Part shown: positions 11,180 to 22,195 of the stretch, in pieces | Layout: each line of letters starts with the position of its first letter | How positions within the stretch are numbered: the stretch's first letter is position 1 | From: Bimuria novae-zelandiae CBS 107.79 | Lineage: Eukaryota > Ascomycota > Dothideomycetes > Pleosporales > Didymosphaeriaceae | Assembly (NCBI GenBank): GCA_010015655.1 | Contig: ML976738.1 | Coordinates: 183,971 to 247,970 of the forward strand | Length of the DNA: 64,000 nucleotides | Reading direction: 5' to 3' | Notes under the pieces: model-generated | What the model saw: the letters and a program-made list of their open reading frames with translations, nothing else | Told to the model about the DNA's origin: nothing | The model's database searches: none | Program-made: the position numbers and the translations under genes

Positions 11180-12505
11180 AATATTAGCAATTTCTGTTTA
11201 CTAGCTAAAATATGCCTTTTTTAGAAGCTTATATATATATAAACATGCTAAAAGCTGCCTCTTAGCCTAGTAATAATCTTAACTTTATTAAATACACTAA
11301 GTATATAAAAAAGGCTAGTGTTTTACCTAATCTACTATAAGATCTACTACTTAACTAAAAAAAAATTTAAAATTAATAACCTGCACGTAATAGGGAGTCC
11401 TTTATTACTTAAAAAAGTAAATAAAGGCTTACCTATTAACCTATTTAATTTATTTTTTAATATTAACGTCCTTAACTAAATTATATATTATACAAATTAG
11501 CATGCCTTTACGCTCTAGTATAGGCCGTAGCTGCCCTTAACGCGTAGCTAGAAGCCTATATTACTATCTAAGCTATATACGTACTTCGCAATTATCGTAT
11601 ATATAGACCTTTACGTCGAGCCGTCGCTAGAGGAGTACTAGACGCGACTTGATAAGAACGCACCCTATTACTTAATTAATTAATATATAGTGCTTAAACG
11701 TTAGTAGTAGCTAGATTAATATATATACTATATAGAGGTAGATTAGAGCTTTAAGTCTCCCTTTAGACGCGTTTAGAATTTTAGTAAGCTTATTTAAAAG
11801 TAGTGCTTTAAGTACTAGAAAGCTAGCTAATACCTCTACGTTAATAAGGTAATTATTAAATTTATAGAATATATAGCAAAGATTATTATAATTAAAATAA
11901 AGCCTACGCTTAAGGGCTATAAGATCTAGTACTTAGCTAATAATAAAGTAATACTAAATTAGTTATTTTATGCTAAAGGCATAGGTAAAGGTCTTATTAA
12001 CCTACTAAAGCTTCCTACTACTACTACTACTGTAGCTTTTATGCCTATAAAGTCTGTACCTGTATCTCTCGTCCTTGCTATTAACGCTCACGGTCGCCGT
12101 CTCTTTCCACCAGGCCTACACTCTGTGTGGGATGATAACCTCTTTAACACTATACCTATGCTAGAGTACCTCTAGCAGCATGGTGTAGGCTGCGCAGGCA
12201 CAGTCAGAACGACAAAAACAAGGACTAAAGAGGCATACGAGGAGACAATAGTTATAGAGTTAGAGGTAGAGGATGCCGCTGTTCGGACGCGCGCACGCTA
12301 GAAGTTAATAAAAAAAAGCTTTAGCTAGAAGCTTATATAGCTTAAGACGTAGTTTATAGCTAAGTTAGAGTAAGGAGATATATACTAAGACTTTTTAAAA
12401 AGTAGAGAAGTTCTATAGGTAGTATAAAAAGATAATTAAGTTATCTTTTTTACTTTTATTATTACTAAGCGTAGATTCCTACCCTTAACTTTATACTAAG
12501 ATATT

Positions 12506-12729
12506 TATTGAATTAAGGTCCCTCTGGTAGCATCACTACCATGGATAACCGAGTAGGAGGAGGGACAAGGCGGGGTGGCTGCAACGTATTGTATTAACAC
12601 TCCTATTATGTTATTCCTCTTCCGTGTAAACAGTAACGAGGACGCTACAGTCAGCCGTGCCTCCCTCACATAGTAGGCACTACGGCCCTTCCTTCCACCA
12701 ACCTGAAATGAACCTACATATTCTCAACA
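12506..12729 (-). repeat. Copia LTR, 3' in transcript sense
   Basis: 224 bp, starting TATTGAATTAAGG and ending TTCTCAACA on the plus strand. The expected TG at the start is now TA in both LTRs, a RIP-type change. It differs from its partner at 17850 mainly by C-to-T and G-to-A transitions. Confidence 0.92.
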
Positions 12730-12899
12730 CTCCCCCTCAAGACAGGTCTAGTCCGTAGATAACTCCAAGTTGGTTCTTAAATCTCTTAAATGCGACTTGC
12801 TGTAATAGCTTTATTATTCTATTAGTAACTATATTAGTAGTTAGCACGTAAGCTACCTTAAGTTTACCTTATTCTACTATGTCCTAGACAAAGTAATAA

Positions 12900-15800
12900 T
12901 AAACGTTAATATGTTTCGATCTTTCGTGGAGGTAAGGGTTCTTTGTAAGTGCGATGGCGCCCTGGTTGTCTCTTAACATCTAAACCTTGTTAGTGTCTTT
13001 TCTAATGTACTTTAGGAATCTAAGATCCCTAAATACTTAGGCAATCTACTAGCCTTGCTTACAGTATGTTAAAAGTGTAATATATTTAAACTCGCAGCTT
13101 AATATTGCAACCAATCGTTACTTCTTACTTAACTATAAGATTAGACCTCTATAGAACATCGCAGTACTACCTAAGACGCTCTTTCGGTCTATAGTATCGC
13201 TTGCCTAGTTAGCGTCTAAGTAGACGACAAACTGTGAGTGTGCTCCCCCTGGTCCGTAGCGTAGTTTCATTATAACTATTAACCTTAGGTACCGTAGTAG
13301 GTTCTTTAATACATAGCCATAGTGTTCTGCTAGATTGCTTATGTATTAGCTTAGCTTTCTAAGGGTGAATGCAATATCTGGACGTGTAAGTACTATAGCA
13401 AATATTAGACTTCCGATTCCTTGCTAGTACTCCGTTGTGTTAATTTAATTATTGTTGTCCGTAGCTAGTCTAAATAAAGTGTAATTAGTAGATAGGATTT
13501 TCTTGTCCTTGTGCTTCTTACTTAATATTCTAAACTTATTAAGTACTACGCGCAGATATTACTCTTAGTTAAGGAAAATTATATAGTGCTTTCTGTCTCT
13601 TGTAACTCGCACTCTAAGGACCTTATATACCTCCCCCAGGTTCTTAGCGTTAAATTGTCTAGAAAGCTTCTTCTAGAACCACTTAGTTTAGGATTGCTCC
13701 TTTGCCGCTGCAAGAACGTCGTTAACGTAGACTAGGATTTAAATATTTCTCTTCTTATAGATAAACATGCAAGGGTCTGCAAGGCTTTGCATAAACCCCT
13801 ATGCAAGAAGCTCTTTCTTTATTAATAGGTTCTAGTCGCGAGCAGCCTGCTTTAGTCCGTATAGGCTTTAAAGCACTTTTAGAATATATCCTTTCTTAAC
13901 ACGAACTCCTTTAGGTTGCTTAAGGAGAATCTATTCTTTAAGGTGAGATTTAGTGAACGCATTCTTGATATTATAATAGAAATATTCTAAGTCTTCTGCT
14001 GCGACAGTGGCCAGGAATAGACGCAAGGTATCTATGCGGATAGTGGGTGCAAAGGTCTTATTATAGTCAATTCCATGTACTTGGATAAAACCACGTGCCA
14101 CCAGGCGCGCTTTAAATCGTTTAACTATCCTATCTAGCTTGGTTTTAATTATAAAAACCCACTTTAAATTAACTATATTAGCGTCTTTTGGCCGTAAAAC
14201 TTCTTCCCAGGTTCTGTTTTCTATTAGCGAGATTATCTCCTCTAGCACTACTGCTTTCCATCGATTTCCGTACTTTAGGTTGTTTATAGCTTGTTAATAT
14301 GTCTAGGGGATTAGAATTCCTGCAATCTTAGTTGCTAAAAAGGCTTTCTTAAAGATCTAGGCTTCTCCGTCTATTTCTTTGTCCGTAAAATCAACTTATG
14401 CTAGCATGGCTTTAATAATCTTACGGAGTTTTTTATCTTTAGTAGTGTCTCCTCTAGATCTCTTGCGTTTAGACTGTCTTATAAAGTATCTTAGAGCTTT
14501 TAGCAAGGATTGAGCTAGTTCCTTAGGTTCTTTAGTTATTAGATCTAGTACTCGCTTATCTTGTAAGATAGTGGTAGGAGGAGCGATAGTTAGCTTCCTT
14601 AGTCTTTCTCTTCTACGCTTGATTGGCTCGGGAGTTGGTTCCACTTGTTCCGTAGGAGGTGGTTCTATCTTGTTTGCAGTCGATGGTTCTATCTATTCTA
14701 TAGTAGCTTGTTCTATAGGATCTGCAGAAGTCGGTTCTGCAGGAGTCGGTTCTGTAGGAGTCGGTTCTGCAGGAGTTGGTTCTGCAGGAGTCGGTTCTGC
14801 AAGAGTTAGTTCTGCAGGAGTTGGTTAAGCGCGAGCTAGTTAAGTAGGATCTAGTTAAGTAGCAATTATTTTAGCAGGAGTAGGATCTTTTCTTAGTCTT
14901 CCTCTTAGTTTTTAGTCTAGCATAGTATTTAGCGTTCCCTGTAATCTAGCTAGAATGTTCTATAACCGTAGTTTAACTCTCCCTCCGGGTGTGTGTTCGT
15001 CTACTAATATACGACTTAATCTTAAGGTATATCCTAGTTCTAGTGAGTAGAACTTAAACTGCTTATTTGTTATCTTAGAATATCTTATAAATACTCTAAC
15101 TTTGCCGCGGTTTATAAGCTTGTCGTGTTGTTAATCTGCTAGAATTATCTTAGGGTGGATGTAGGAGTAGCACTTACTCCCCTATACACGAATGTGATTA
15201 ATAGATAGCGTCTTTCCTATAAAAGCCTCTTTAGGGCTGACTTGCTTACTATTAATTATAGGTCCTATATTAGTGCGGTTTTGCATGTATGTGTTAGCTT
15301 CCATAGCTTTGTCCTAGAATTTAATTAGTAAACTAGCGTCCTTAAGCATTGCTCTTATGTTAGCTTCTATAGTTTAGATATTCCGCTTAGCTAGTCTATT
15401 CTGATGTAATAATGTAATTATAGTAGGCTATAGTTTAACTCCCTGTATAATTCTCTATTCCTTAACTTGTTGCAAGAGTTCCGGAGCGTTATTAGTCCTA
15501 GTAGCTTTAACTTTCTTATTAGTCTAATGTTTAATAAAGGTCTTTTAGACTCTAAGTTCCTTTTGTACGTCTCCCTTCTGTTTTATTAGGATAACCTAGT
15601 TCTTCCGCGTGTAGCTATTAATAATAAGGAGAAACCATCGATTACCTTGTAAGGATATTAGAAAGGGTCCTGCAACGTTAAACTATACTAAGGCTAGCTT
15701 CTTAGCTTTATAATCTCGTAGCTGATTAGGGATGCTATTCCTTATTTTTATTAAGGCGCAGACTTCGTAGATTTCTTTCTTTACTAGGACTTAAATCTTC

Positions 15801-17420
15801 TTTTAGAGAGTTGTGACTTTATGGAGTTTAGTAATCTTTACGGGTCCCAGGTGTGCAAAGCGTCTGTGGTACAGCAAGTATCTCTCCTTTTCACCAGCCT
15901 TGAGTTCGGAATTAGCTGGTGTGTAAAGGACTTCTGTATCTGGGGCTGGTGCATAGCGTTCTGTGCCTGGAAATGCTGTCTCTTTGTATCCATCTGCAAT
16001 GTATGACACTACGTAGAGGCTATTGTCTATAGTTGCTTTAATAATCGTCTTCTTCCCCAATTTAAAGGATAGTGTGTAGGAATTAAAACGACCCTTTAGG
16101 CCTGCTACACAAATTCGTCTCCCTAATAGTAAATTAACCCCGAGGTTAGGTACTAGTAGTATATCTAAAAGCTATATTAAAGATCTATCTTTATAAACTA
16201 TTTAGGCTTCTCCTTTCCAGTCTGCGTGTAATTCTCCCCCTCTAACCTAAACAAGTCTCCGCTTGATCTTAATTATTCGTCTAAATAGCGAGGGTTGGTT
16301 AGACATGTGTGAGGAGGCGCCAGTGTCGCTAGCCTAGGTGGATAGAGAGGCCTTACTAAGGATGTCTTTAGAGAGACGATATGTCTTAATTTCCTTATCT
16401 TCTAAGTTTAAGGTATTAGTTAATATCTCTAGCTCTAACTTTAACCTAACTTTTTCAGCTCTATATGCTTTACTAGTCTTATTATTAAGTTTCCCGGGCT
16501 TAACAAGCAGCTTAGGTAGCTTTATAAAGGACTTTTTCTTCTTCTTCTTTTCCCTCTTAGCTTTGTATTCTCTTAGGAGCTTTCGAGCCTTTACTAGTTT
16601 TAAACAGTCTTAAATATAGTAAGGTTTGTCGTAGAGGTAGCACTTGATAACAGGCGTAGGACTTAGTTTAGAGTTTAGTAACAGGTCCCTGCTGCCTCGT
16701 TTATGCGGCGGAATGTACTTGTGGGCTTTTCTAAATGCTGGAAGAGCTTGCTCGTTAGCGTCTTACTAGTCTTAGACCTCCTTCTCTTCCAGGAACTTAA
16801 GCTTTTGTTTAATAGTAAGGTTAAGCTAGGCGTTTAAGGTGTTAATTATAGTCCTAAACCTTATTAGAAGTAATTTTGTAAGGATAAGTAGTAGTACTAA
16901 GTCTTTATAAGCTTTATTAGTGTTAGCGTTTGCTAATACAAGCTTGCGTTAGTAATCCTTTAGCTTTTCTTATAATCTAACAATCGTGCTCTCAGAATCG
17001 AATGTAAATGTCTAGATCCTAGTTATATATATATTAGTAGCTATAGTATTAGTTTGGGTGTACTTCTTGCGCAAGTAAGACTAGAACTAGAAGGCAGTGT
17101 CGTACTTATTAATAAGGGCCTGGTTATTATCGCTAAGGGATTTAAACAAGAGGTTAATTGCGGTGGCTTTATCCTCTAGGTACTTATCTCTCTTGTCGAT
17201 ATTAATACGGGCCTTAGTAGTCTTGTCTGCGATATCTAGTCCTTTTACAGTATCTAATAGATCTCTAGCTATAGTAATTTTGTAGTGTTCCTCTAGGCTC
17301 TTCTCGCACACGTAGAAGACTCTCTTTCCTCTTAGCTTAATTTTATTCTGGCGGAACCAAGCATTATAATTCTTAGCTATAAGCTTAGGAATCTTCTATT
17401 CTTCCCTCTCTTTAGCTATT
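12900..17420 (-). pseudogene. Copia gag-pol polyprotein, RIP-inactivated
   Basis: Read on the minus strand in order: gag-like sequence (about 17311-17087, with a short DKATAINLLFKSLSDNN segment), the GAG-pre-integrase block YHRRFAHLG (about 15880-15830), integrase remnants, an acidic-proline linker made of pentapeptide repeats (14885-14707), reverse transcriptase (14248-13931 open, including LKWVFIIKTKLD and ARLVARGF), the active site (13729-13718) and an RNase H block, VVYLDAN...ASDTIDRKS, at about 13240-13190. The reverse-transcriptase active site reads YVND where YVDD is expected, a G-to-A change. Many TGG codons are TAG. The domain order INT-RT-RH identifies Copia. Confidence 0.9.
14707..14885 (-). 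repeat. 15-bp minisatellite in the Copia pol linker
   Basis: About eleven tandem copies of a 15-bp unit (plus strand GCAGGAGTCGGTTCT and variants). On the minus strand the unit encodes the pentapeptide EPTPA. It keeps the frame and lies between integrase and reverse transcriptase, where Copia proteins have a disordered linker. The outer units carry more transitions than the central ones. Confidence 0.85.
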
Positions 17421-17849
17421 ATGTGTGTTTAGGTGTGATAAAGCTCACACGTGCCAGTTGCAGGCGGTGGAGGCGATGCGGACGGCGAGGCAGGCAAGGC
17501 AGGCAGGCGGTGCTAGTGGTGCTAACGATGCTAGCGATGTAGGCAATGCGGGCGATATTTGCGAATAATATGCTATAGGTAGGGTAGTCGTTGTTAGTTC
17601 TTAGGCGTAAAGAAGATAAGTAGATATATTACGTATTAACCACGTTACACACAGCTTCTAGTGATTGTGTTTAATTCCTGCTCGAATCTGAGTCCTCGCG
17701 ACTCTAGTGGGTGTTTAATTCCTTTCGCGAATTATAGCTAGGTCCTTTACGACCTTAGTAGTAATTTAATTCTTTCTTAAATCTAAGTCCTGCGCGACTC
17801 TGGTGGGATTAAAATAATAATATTAGTTTTAGTAATTAGGCTTATAACC

Positions 17850-18073
17850 TATTAAATTAAGGTCCCTCTAGTAGCATGACTACTATAGATAACTAAGTAG
17901 GAGGAGGGATAAGGCGGGGTAGCTGTAACGTATTATATTAATACTCCTATTATGTTATTCCTCTTCCGTGTAAACAGTAACGAGGACGCTACAGTCAGCC
18001 GTGCCTCCCTTACACAGTAGGCACTACGGCCCTTCCTTCCACCAACCTGGAATGAACCCACATATTCTCAACA
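17850..18073 (-). repeat. Copia LTR, 5' in transcript sense
   Basis: 224 bp, matching 12506-12729 in length and order. It ends TTCTCAACA and is followed by the target duplication ATATT. The polyprotein remnant begins to its left on the minus strand. Confidence 0.92.
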
Positions 18074-18360
18074 ATATTACTTATAAAAGTTGCTACTAGC
18101 TACTTAGGTTATCTTTAGGCACTATAAAAAGTTAAAAATAAACTAAAATAATAAAAAATTACTAAATAAAATTTTTAGTAATAATTTTATTAAACTGCTT
18201 AGGATCTCTTAGTTTATAAATAAGTATAATTATTATAAGAGTAAGGTAGATCGCTTTAACCAGGTTAAAAGTTATTACTTTATATAATAAGTTAAAAAAT
18301 AGACCTAGCGCCCGCTACTCTATTTTCAACTAAATTTAATACTTAATAATTACTATAGGC

Positions 18361-18627
18361 TGTTAGGATCTGAGATCCCAGGAAGGCTGTGTCGGTTTTG
18401 TACTTAACCCCTCACGTCATTCGCTATAAATGACTGGTCATTTCGCGACTACGCCGCATGGCGCTAAGTCATGTGACTGCTCTATAGAGAGCGCTCGCCA
18501 GCGAGCAGTCTAGGACATGTATATATGGGACGCGATGGTAGTCTTCTACTATCGTGTTTAACCTGTTTATTAATCTATTGTTTGGATCTAAATAAGCAAC
18601 CTTGTTGATTTGATTATGCTATACACA
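18361..18627. repeat. LTR-like insertion, family D, ends uncertain
   Basis: A GC-balanced 267-bp piece bounded TGTTAGGATCTG...GCTATACACA sits inside the piggyBac remnant. The piggyBac reading frame stops before it (NNYYR) and resumes after it and the adjoining solo LTR (PFNTNALV). The TG...CA ends suggest an LTR, but the flanking pentamers TAGGC and CCTTT do not match, so no duplication supports it. It could be an LTR that recombined with another copy. Confidence 0.6.
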
Positions 18628-18632
18628 CCTTT

Positions 18633-19082
18633 TGTTATGAGGCTCTCACACCTTGTTCCGATCCGGGTTAGGGCGGTAAGGTATCGTGGTGCTTCACGGA
18701 TTATTCAGTGGTACAAGTTGATGCGACACTTAGCGCGGCTGGACAATCCAATCTTATAACGAGTAAGATAACTATTAATCTGTATAGGAGAACGTACTCG
18801 CACAGAAGATATTATAGTTAACTACGAAGGAAGGAAATAACATAGGGAACCGTCCTTGCTATATACCTCCCCTGTCCCATAGAATCCCACGATGTCCCAC
18901 ATCCCTCGTTCCTGGGATTTCCTGGGATATCGTGGGACGTCACGTGACCCACGTCACGTGGTCCCACGATGTCCCATGGTCTTGGCACCTGGGACGATCT
19001 GGGACATTACATAAGCCGAGGTGGGGCCGGCGTGCCGTCATAAGGCCTTCTCGTCCCACCCGTCGCCTTCTGGTCCATAACA
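18633..19082 (-). repeat. Solo LTR, family A, subfamily A1 (450 bp)
   Basis: Starts TGTTATGAGGCTCTCACACC, ends GGTCCATAACA and is flanked by the duplication CCTTT (18628-18632, 19083-19087). It lies in the piggyBac remnant directly beside the family D piece. It is little RIP-damaged. Confidence 0.93.
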
Positions 19083-19680
19083 CCTTTAATACTAACGCCC
19101 TAGTGACAAGCGCGAGCTATCACTACACCCTCTCCTGTCCTACTAGTACTCCTGCCCGAGAACCAACCTTAGCCCCTTAGGGACCAGCTACCCCTTGGGG
19201 ATTTAACACAGGCTCTCCTCCTACTTGTTAGATAGAGAGGCTTAACGTAGAGGCTATAAAAAGTTTTTATACAGGCTTATAAAGTAGCTTTTTAAGCGCG
19301 GTAGCCGTCCTTACGTAAGATCTATTAAACGTTAAAGACTTAAAGACGTATTTATTAACGCTAGTAGTAATAAGAACTCTTATAAGTTAATAAGACTATT
19401 TAGGGAAGCTAAAGCTTGTGTAGCTTGTGCTAAAAATGGGCGTACAAAACACAACTTCAAGCACGGCAAGACACCTCGTATGGCTCTCACAGAGATCTCT
19501 GGCAATCGTCAAGGGCGCCAGCGTCCTGCGCGTACTACTTATGGCTGCTCGCTCTGCCGACTGCCTTTGTGTAGGCCAGAAGTCAGCCCTGAGTGCTGGC
19601 AGGAGCACATACGACGCGCCCGAACAAACTCCCAGGTAGACACCACTGCAAGCTCAAGTATTAAGTAGTTCTATACTAAG

Positions 19681-20125
19681 ACCGTCAAAAATGAAGTCTC
19701 TATACAAATCTACGTACAAATCTCATCCACCTTGGTGTTCATGCAGAATCGGAGCTACCATCCGATTGGCCTACAGAAGGTGGTCCGTGAGCGGACGGGG
19801 TTGCCAGTGCGAGGGATATTGGATTTGGACAATCTTCACAGCACGTTCACATGTGATACCGAAGTGATGTGTAGTGACGTAGATGGATATTTATGACAGC
19901 GGGCACGCGCGCCGTCAGGGTCCAATCCCAAGGTAGCGTGGAGGACCAGAACCACGGATCATCACGGGTGAGGGAATGACAGCTTGGCGTTCGAGAAGTG
20001 TCAAAATGTTCCTCTCGACGTTGCCGCTGTGGCTACATCCTCTCTGTGATGTGCAGGGAAACCAAACGTGAAAAGGCATGCAGGAACAACGTCTTGTTAT
20101 TAATGCATGCCCTGGTATCGACAGC
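19681..20125. other. Intergenic; 3' flank of the MBOAT gene
   Basis: GC-balanced sequence between the AT-rich block and the stop codon of the minus-strand gene at 20126. I see no coding sequence. It probably includes that gene's 3' UTR. Confidence 0.5.
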
Positions 20126-21829
20126 TTAAAATGTTATACCAGTCGTATACCACGTTGGCCCACGATACCACGTCGGCAGCGCCTCTATAGCCAACCATCC
20201 ATCTCCCTCCGCACCAAACCCCAACCCGCGAAACAGGGAAACAGGACACGGTTCAAACAACCACACGCCGCCTCTGGCAAAGTCATCGCACAGCAGGTGC
20301 GCCGTATGATAGAACCACACATGCACATACACGAACGTCAGCGTCCGCTTCACCCACCCCGGCATACTTTTCACGACCGCACTCCCCCGCATCCCCTTGC
20401 ACAGCACATTCTCCACAAACAGTCCCGCAGCCTGCAACAAAAAGAACGCCATCGTCCCGCTAAGAGGATACGTCTCCCCATGGCACGTCACGATCCCGCA
20501 GGCATGCAGCGCGCCAGATAACCCAAACGCCGTGAACAACTGCACCGCCTTCGCGAGCGGAGCTTTCTTATCCCATCCCAAGGCCTCGATGACGCGCTTA
20601 CTCGGCTGCTCAAACGCAAACCGGAACGTTTGGTGCCACCACCCGGACCACCACCCTGCGAGCCCCTTATCGAGTACCAGCGTGTACGAGCCCCACGCTG
20701 CGGGGTACATCCACGCTTCTGCGCGCGCGCCGATGAGAGTCGGACCGAGGAGTCCGCTGAAGAACAGCGGCGCGAGCGCGAACATAGATTCGAGAGCCCA
20801 TTTTATGGCGAATTGGCAGAGGAGGAGGCGCAGGCTGTGCGTGAGCACTTTACTTTCTGTGATGAGGCGCGGGAGGTACGGCGCGGGCGGGCGGTCGATA
20901 TAGCCCCAGAAGTACGGGTCGTGGCTGCCGAGCGTCTTGATGATGTCGAGAATGAGGTAGCCGGCGAGGAGGGTTTTGACGTTGCCGATGAGGAGGGCGC
21001 GGCGGGTAGGGTAGACGTGGGTTTGGGACGGGTGCGTGCAGAAGGTGTGCGTGGGTTGGATGGAGGAGTTGCGGAGGAGTTGGGCTTGGATGGATTTGGG
21101 TGGGGGCGCGGTGCTGATGGTGCGCCAGTTCCAGCTAGTGCCGCGGAAGTTGCCGAAGATGTCTAGGAGGAGGTCTTAGCTTTGAGGATGTATAGATGTG
21201 GGGGTGCCTTGAGGTAGTGGGTAGGAAGAGGGAGGGAGGTGTTACGTACCGAGGACCCAGTCCAGTCGCTCGACGAAAGGCGTCTCTGGATATGGCTGCC
21301 ATGCGAATTCGCCATGGCGTTGTGTTGGACCGAGATGCTCTCGCCCTTCCGTCACTCCATTTGCCGTGCCGTTCTCTTCCTTCCTCATTGTGGTGGATGA
21401 ACTTGTAACGCCCTCATGTACGCCATCATCTTCTCTACTGCCCGAACCAAACATCCCCTCCAGTCTTTCTATCCTCATAAAGTCCCTCTGCGGATCATTA
21501 CACACAAGTAGCGCTAGGACATAAATAGTACTCCATGCGGCGATCAACCCTACACCAAGCGTACTCGCAACTCCCTTTGCTCTTACATTCCTGATTAGGT
21601 ACACGGTATACGCAAGGTTGAACGCAAACACCAGAAATCTTGCTTTGCGAAGCCATGGCCGATTCTGATGCGAAACAAGCATATACGCGACTACCACGAG
21701 GGCGCCAAGCGTGTCCCAAGGGTAAAGCAAGGGTCGATATTCGCCAGCAGCGATCTGTCGTTCATGCTGTTTGTAGTAATGGCGAGTAACATCGTGATGA
21801 GTGTGCGGCCTGAAGTTGGAAGGTATCAT
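20126..21829 (-). CDS. MBOAT/wax-synthase-domain O-acyltransferase
   Basis: Two exons (21829-21250 and 21174-20126) joined by a 75-bp GT-AG intron give 542 residues. Splicing produces a continuous DWVLDLLLDIFGNFRGTSWNW. The protein is polytopic, with hydrophobic helices in the N-terminal third and again in the C-terminal half. Two wax-synthase-family marks are visible: an aromatic block ending WWHQTFR (about residues 367-378, compare the FWxRxxHQxxR motif) and FGLSGALHACG carrying the likely catalytic histidine. Such ascomycete proteins acylate alcohols or secondary metabolites in the ER. The substrate cannot be told here, and no other biosynthetic genes adjoin, so no cluster is supported. 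It is divergent from RBG1, with 366 bp between the start codons. Confidence 0.85.
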
Positions 21830-22195
21830 GCCAGGCTGTCAAAGAAATCAAGTCGACGCAATAACACCACCCCGAGAAAGATAACATGGATTTATATTAT
21901 GAAAACGAAGAAGAGTGCACAAGACGCGGACGCGACTTTTTGGCTCACGCCGCTTCAGCTGTGGCGTCAACGCGCAAGCCCATGTGATGACGTTTCGAAT
22001 CCCGTGTGTGCAACGCGCCTTTTTTCACGTCGCTTGCGCGCCAGGGCTAGGCCGAAGTGGGTCGGCGGCGACTTCAACACCAAGCCGCTTTGATCGCGAT
22101 ATCGTACTCCAACCACAGCTGCAGGGTTCTCTTTGAGGTGCTCTTCGTTCTATTATCTTCTTTTTTTCCGAGTGAGGAAATAGCAGGCCGTCAAG
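21830..22195. promoter_or_regulatory. Shared divergent promoter region, MBOAT gene and RBG1
   Basis: These 366 bp separate two divergent start codons and must hold both promoters. A pyrimidine-rich tract just before the RBG1 ATG (about 22138-22170) is typical of highly expressed fungal genes. I cannot identify individual factor sites. Confidence 0.55.

Larger units (their letters stand above)
12506..18073 (-). mobile_element. Full-length Ty1/Copia retrotransposon (5568 bp)
   Basis: Two 224-bp LTRs (12506-12729 and 17850-18073) bound it, flanked by the 5-bp duplication ATATT (12501-12505, 18074-18078). It is transcribed on the minus strand, so the right LTR is the 5' one. Just inside that LTR the minus strand reads GGTTATAAGCCTAATTAC, a plausible RIP-altered Copia primer site for an internal initiator-tRNA fragment. 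Next to the other LTR is a minus-strand polypurine tract, TTGAGGGGGAG (12730-12740). It interrupts the piggyBac transposase. Confidence 0.94.
11440..19668 (+). pseudogene. piggyBac-type transposase (DDE_Tnp_1_7), interrupted
   Basis: Conserved blocks are legible in order. LFNLFFN and YYTNQHAF-like sequence at about 11440-11510 matches the piggyBac N-terminal domain. YLYVNKVIIKF at about 11830 is the catalytic VDE block with G-to-A damage. LPPGLHSVWDDNLFNTIP (12101-12160) is followed by LEYL and GTVRTTKTRTK (12161-12240), the classic DNLFTS...LL...GT.R block. After the Copia insertion, VDRFNQV and RPLLYFQLNL (18250-18345) match the late catalytic region. The C-terminal cysteine-rich finger CSLCRLPLCRPEVSPECW (about 19545-19605) is undamaged and ends at the stop 19666-19668. 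No residual function is likely. Confidence 0.85.
11180..19680 (+). mobile_element. piggyBac-like DNA transposon, RIP-decayed, split by three insertions
   Basis: Transposase homology runs on the plus strand in segments 11440-12500, 18079-18360 and 19083-19668. The gaps are a full Copia element (12506-18073), an LTR-like piece (18361-18627) and a solo LTR (18633-19082). Subtracting these leaves roughly 2.2 kb, close to piggyBac size. I could not find the expected TTAA duplication or terminal inverted repeats, so the outer limits are approximate: the left edge is the AT transition and the right edge is the end of the transposase. Confidence 0.78.

Noticed and set aside
14707..14885. CRISPR-like array
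   Set aside because: Units are contiguous 15-bp tandem repeats without spacers, encode a pentapeptide in a retrotransposon, and the genome is fungal.
19661..19664. TTAA as the right target duplication of the piggyBac element
   Set aside because: It lies within the end of the transposase reading frame and no matching TTAA was found at the left edge.
20078..21408. Long plus-strand open frames opposite the MBOAT gene
   Set aside because: They mirror codon bias of the minus-strand gene, have no family features, and the minus strand gives a spliced, motif-bearing protein.
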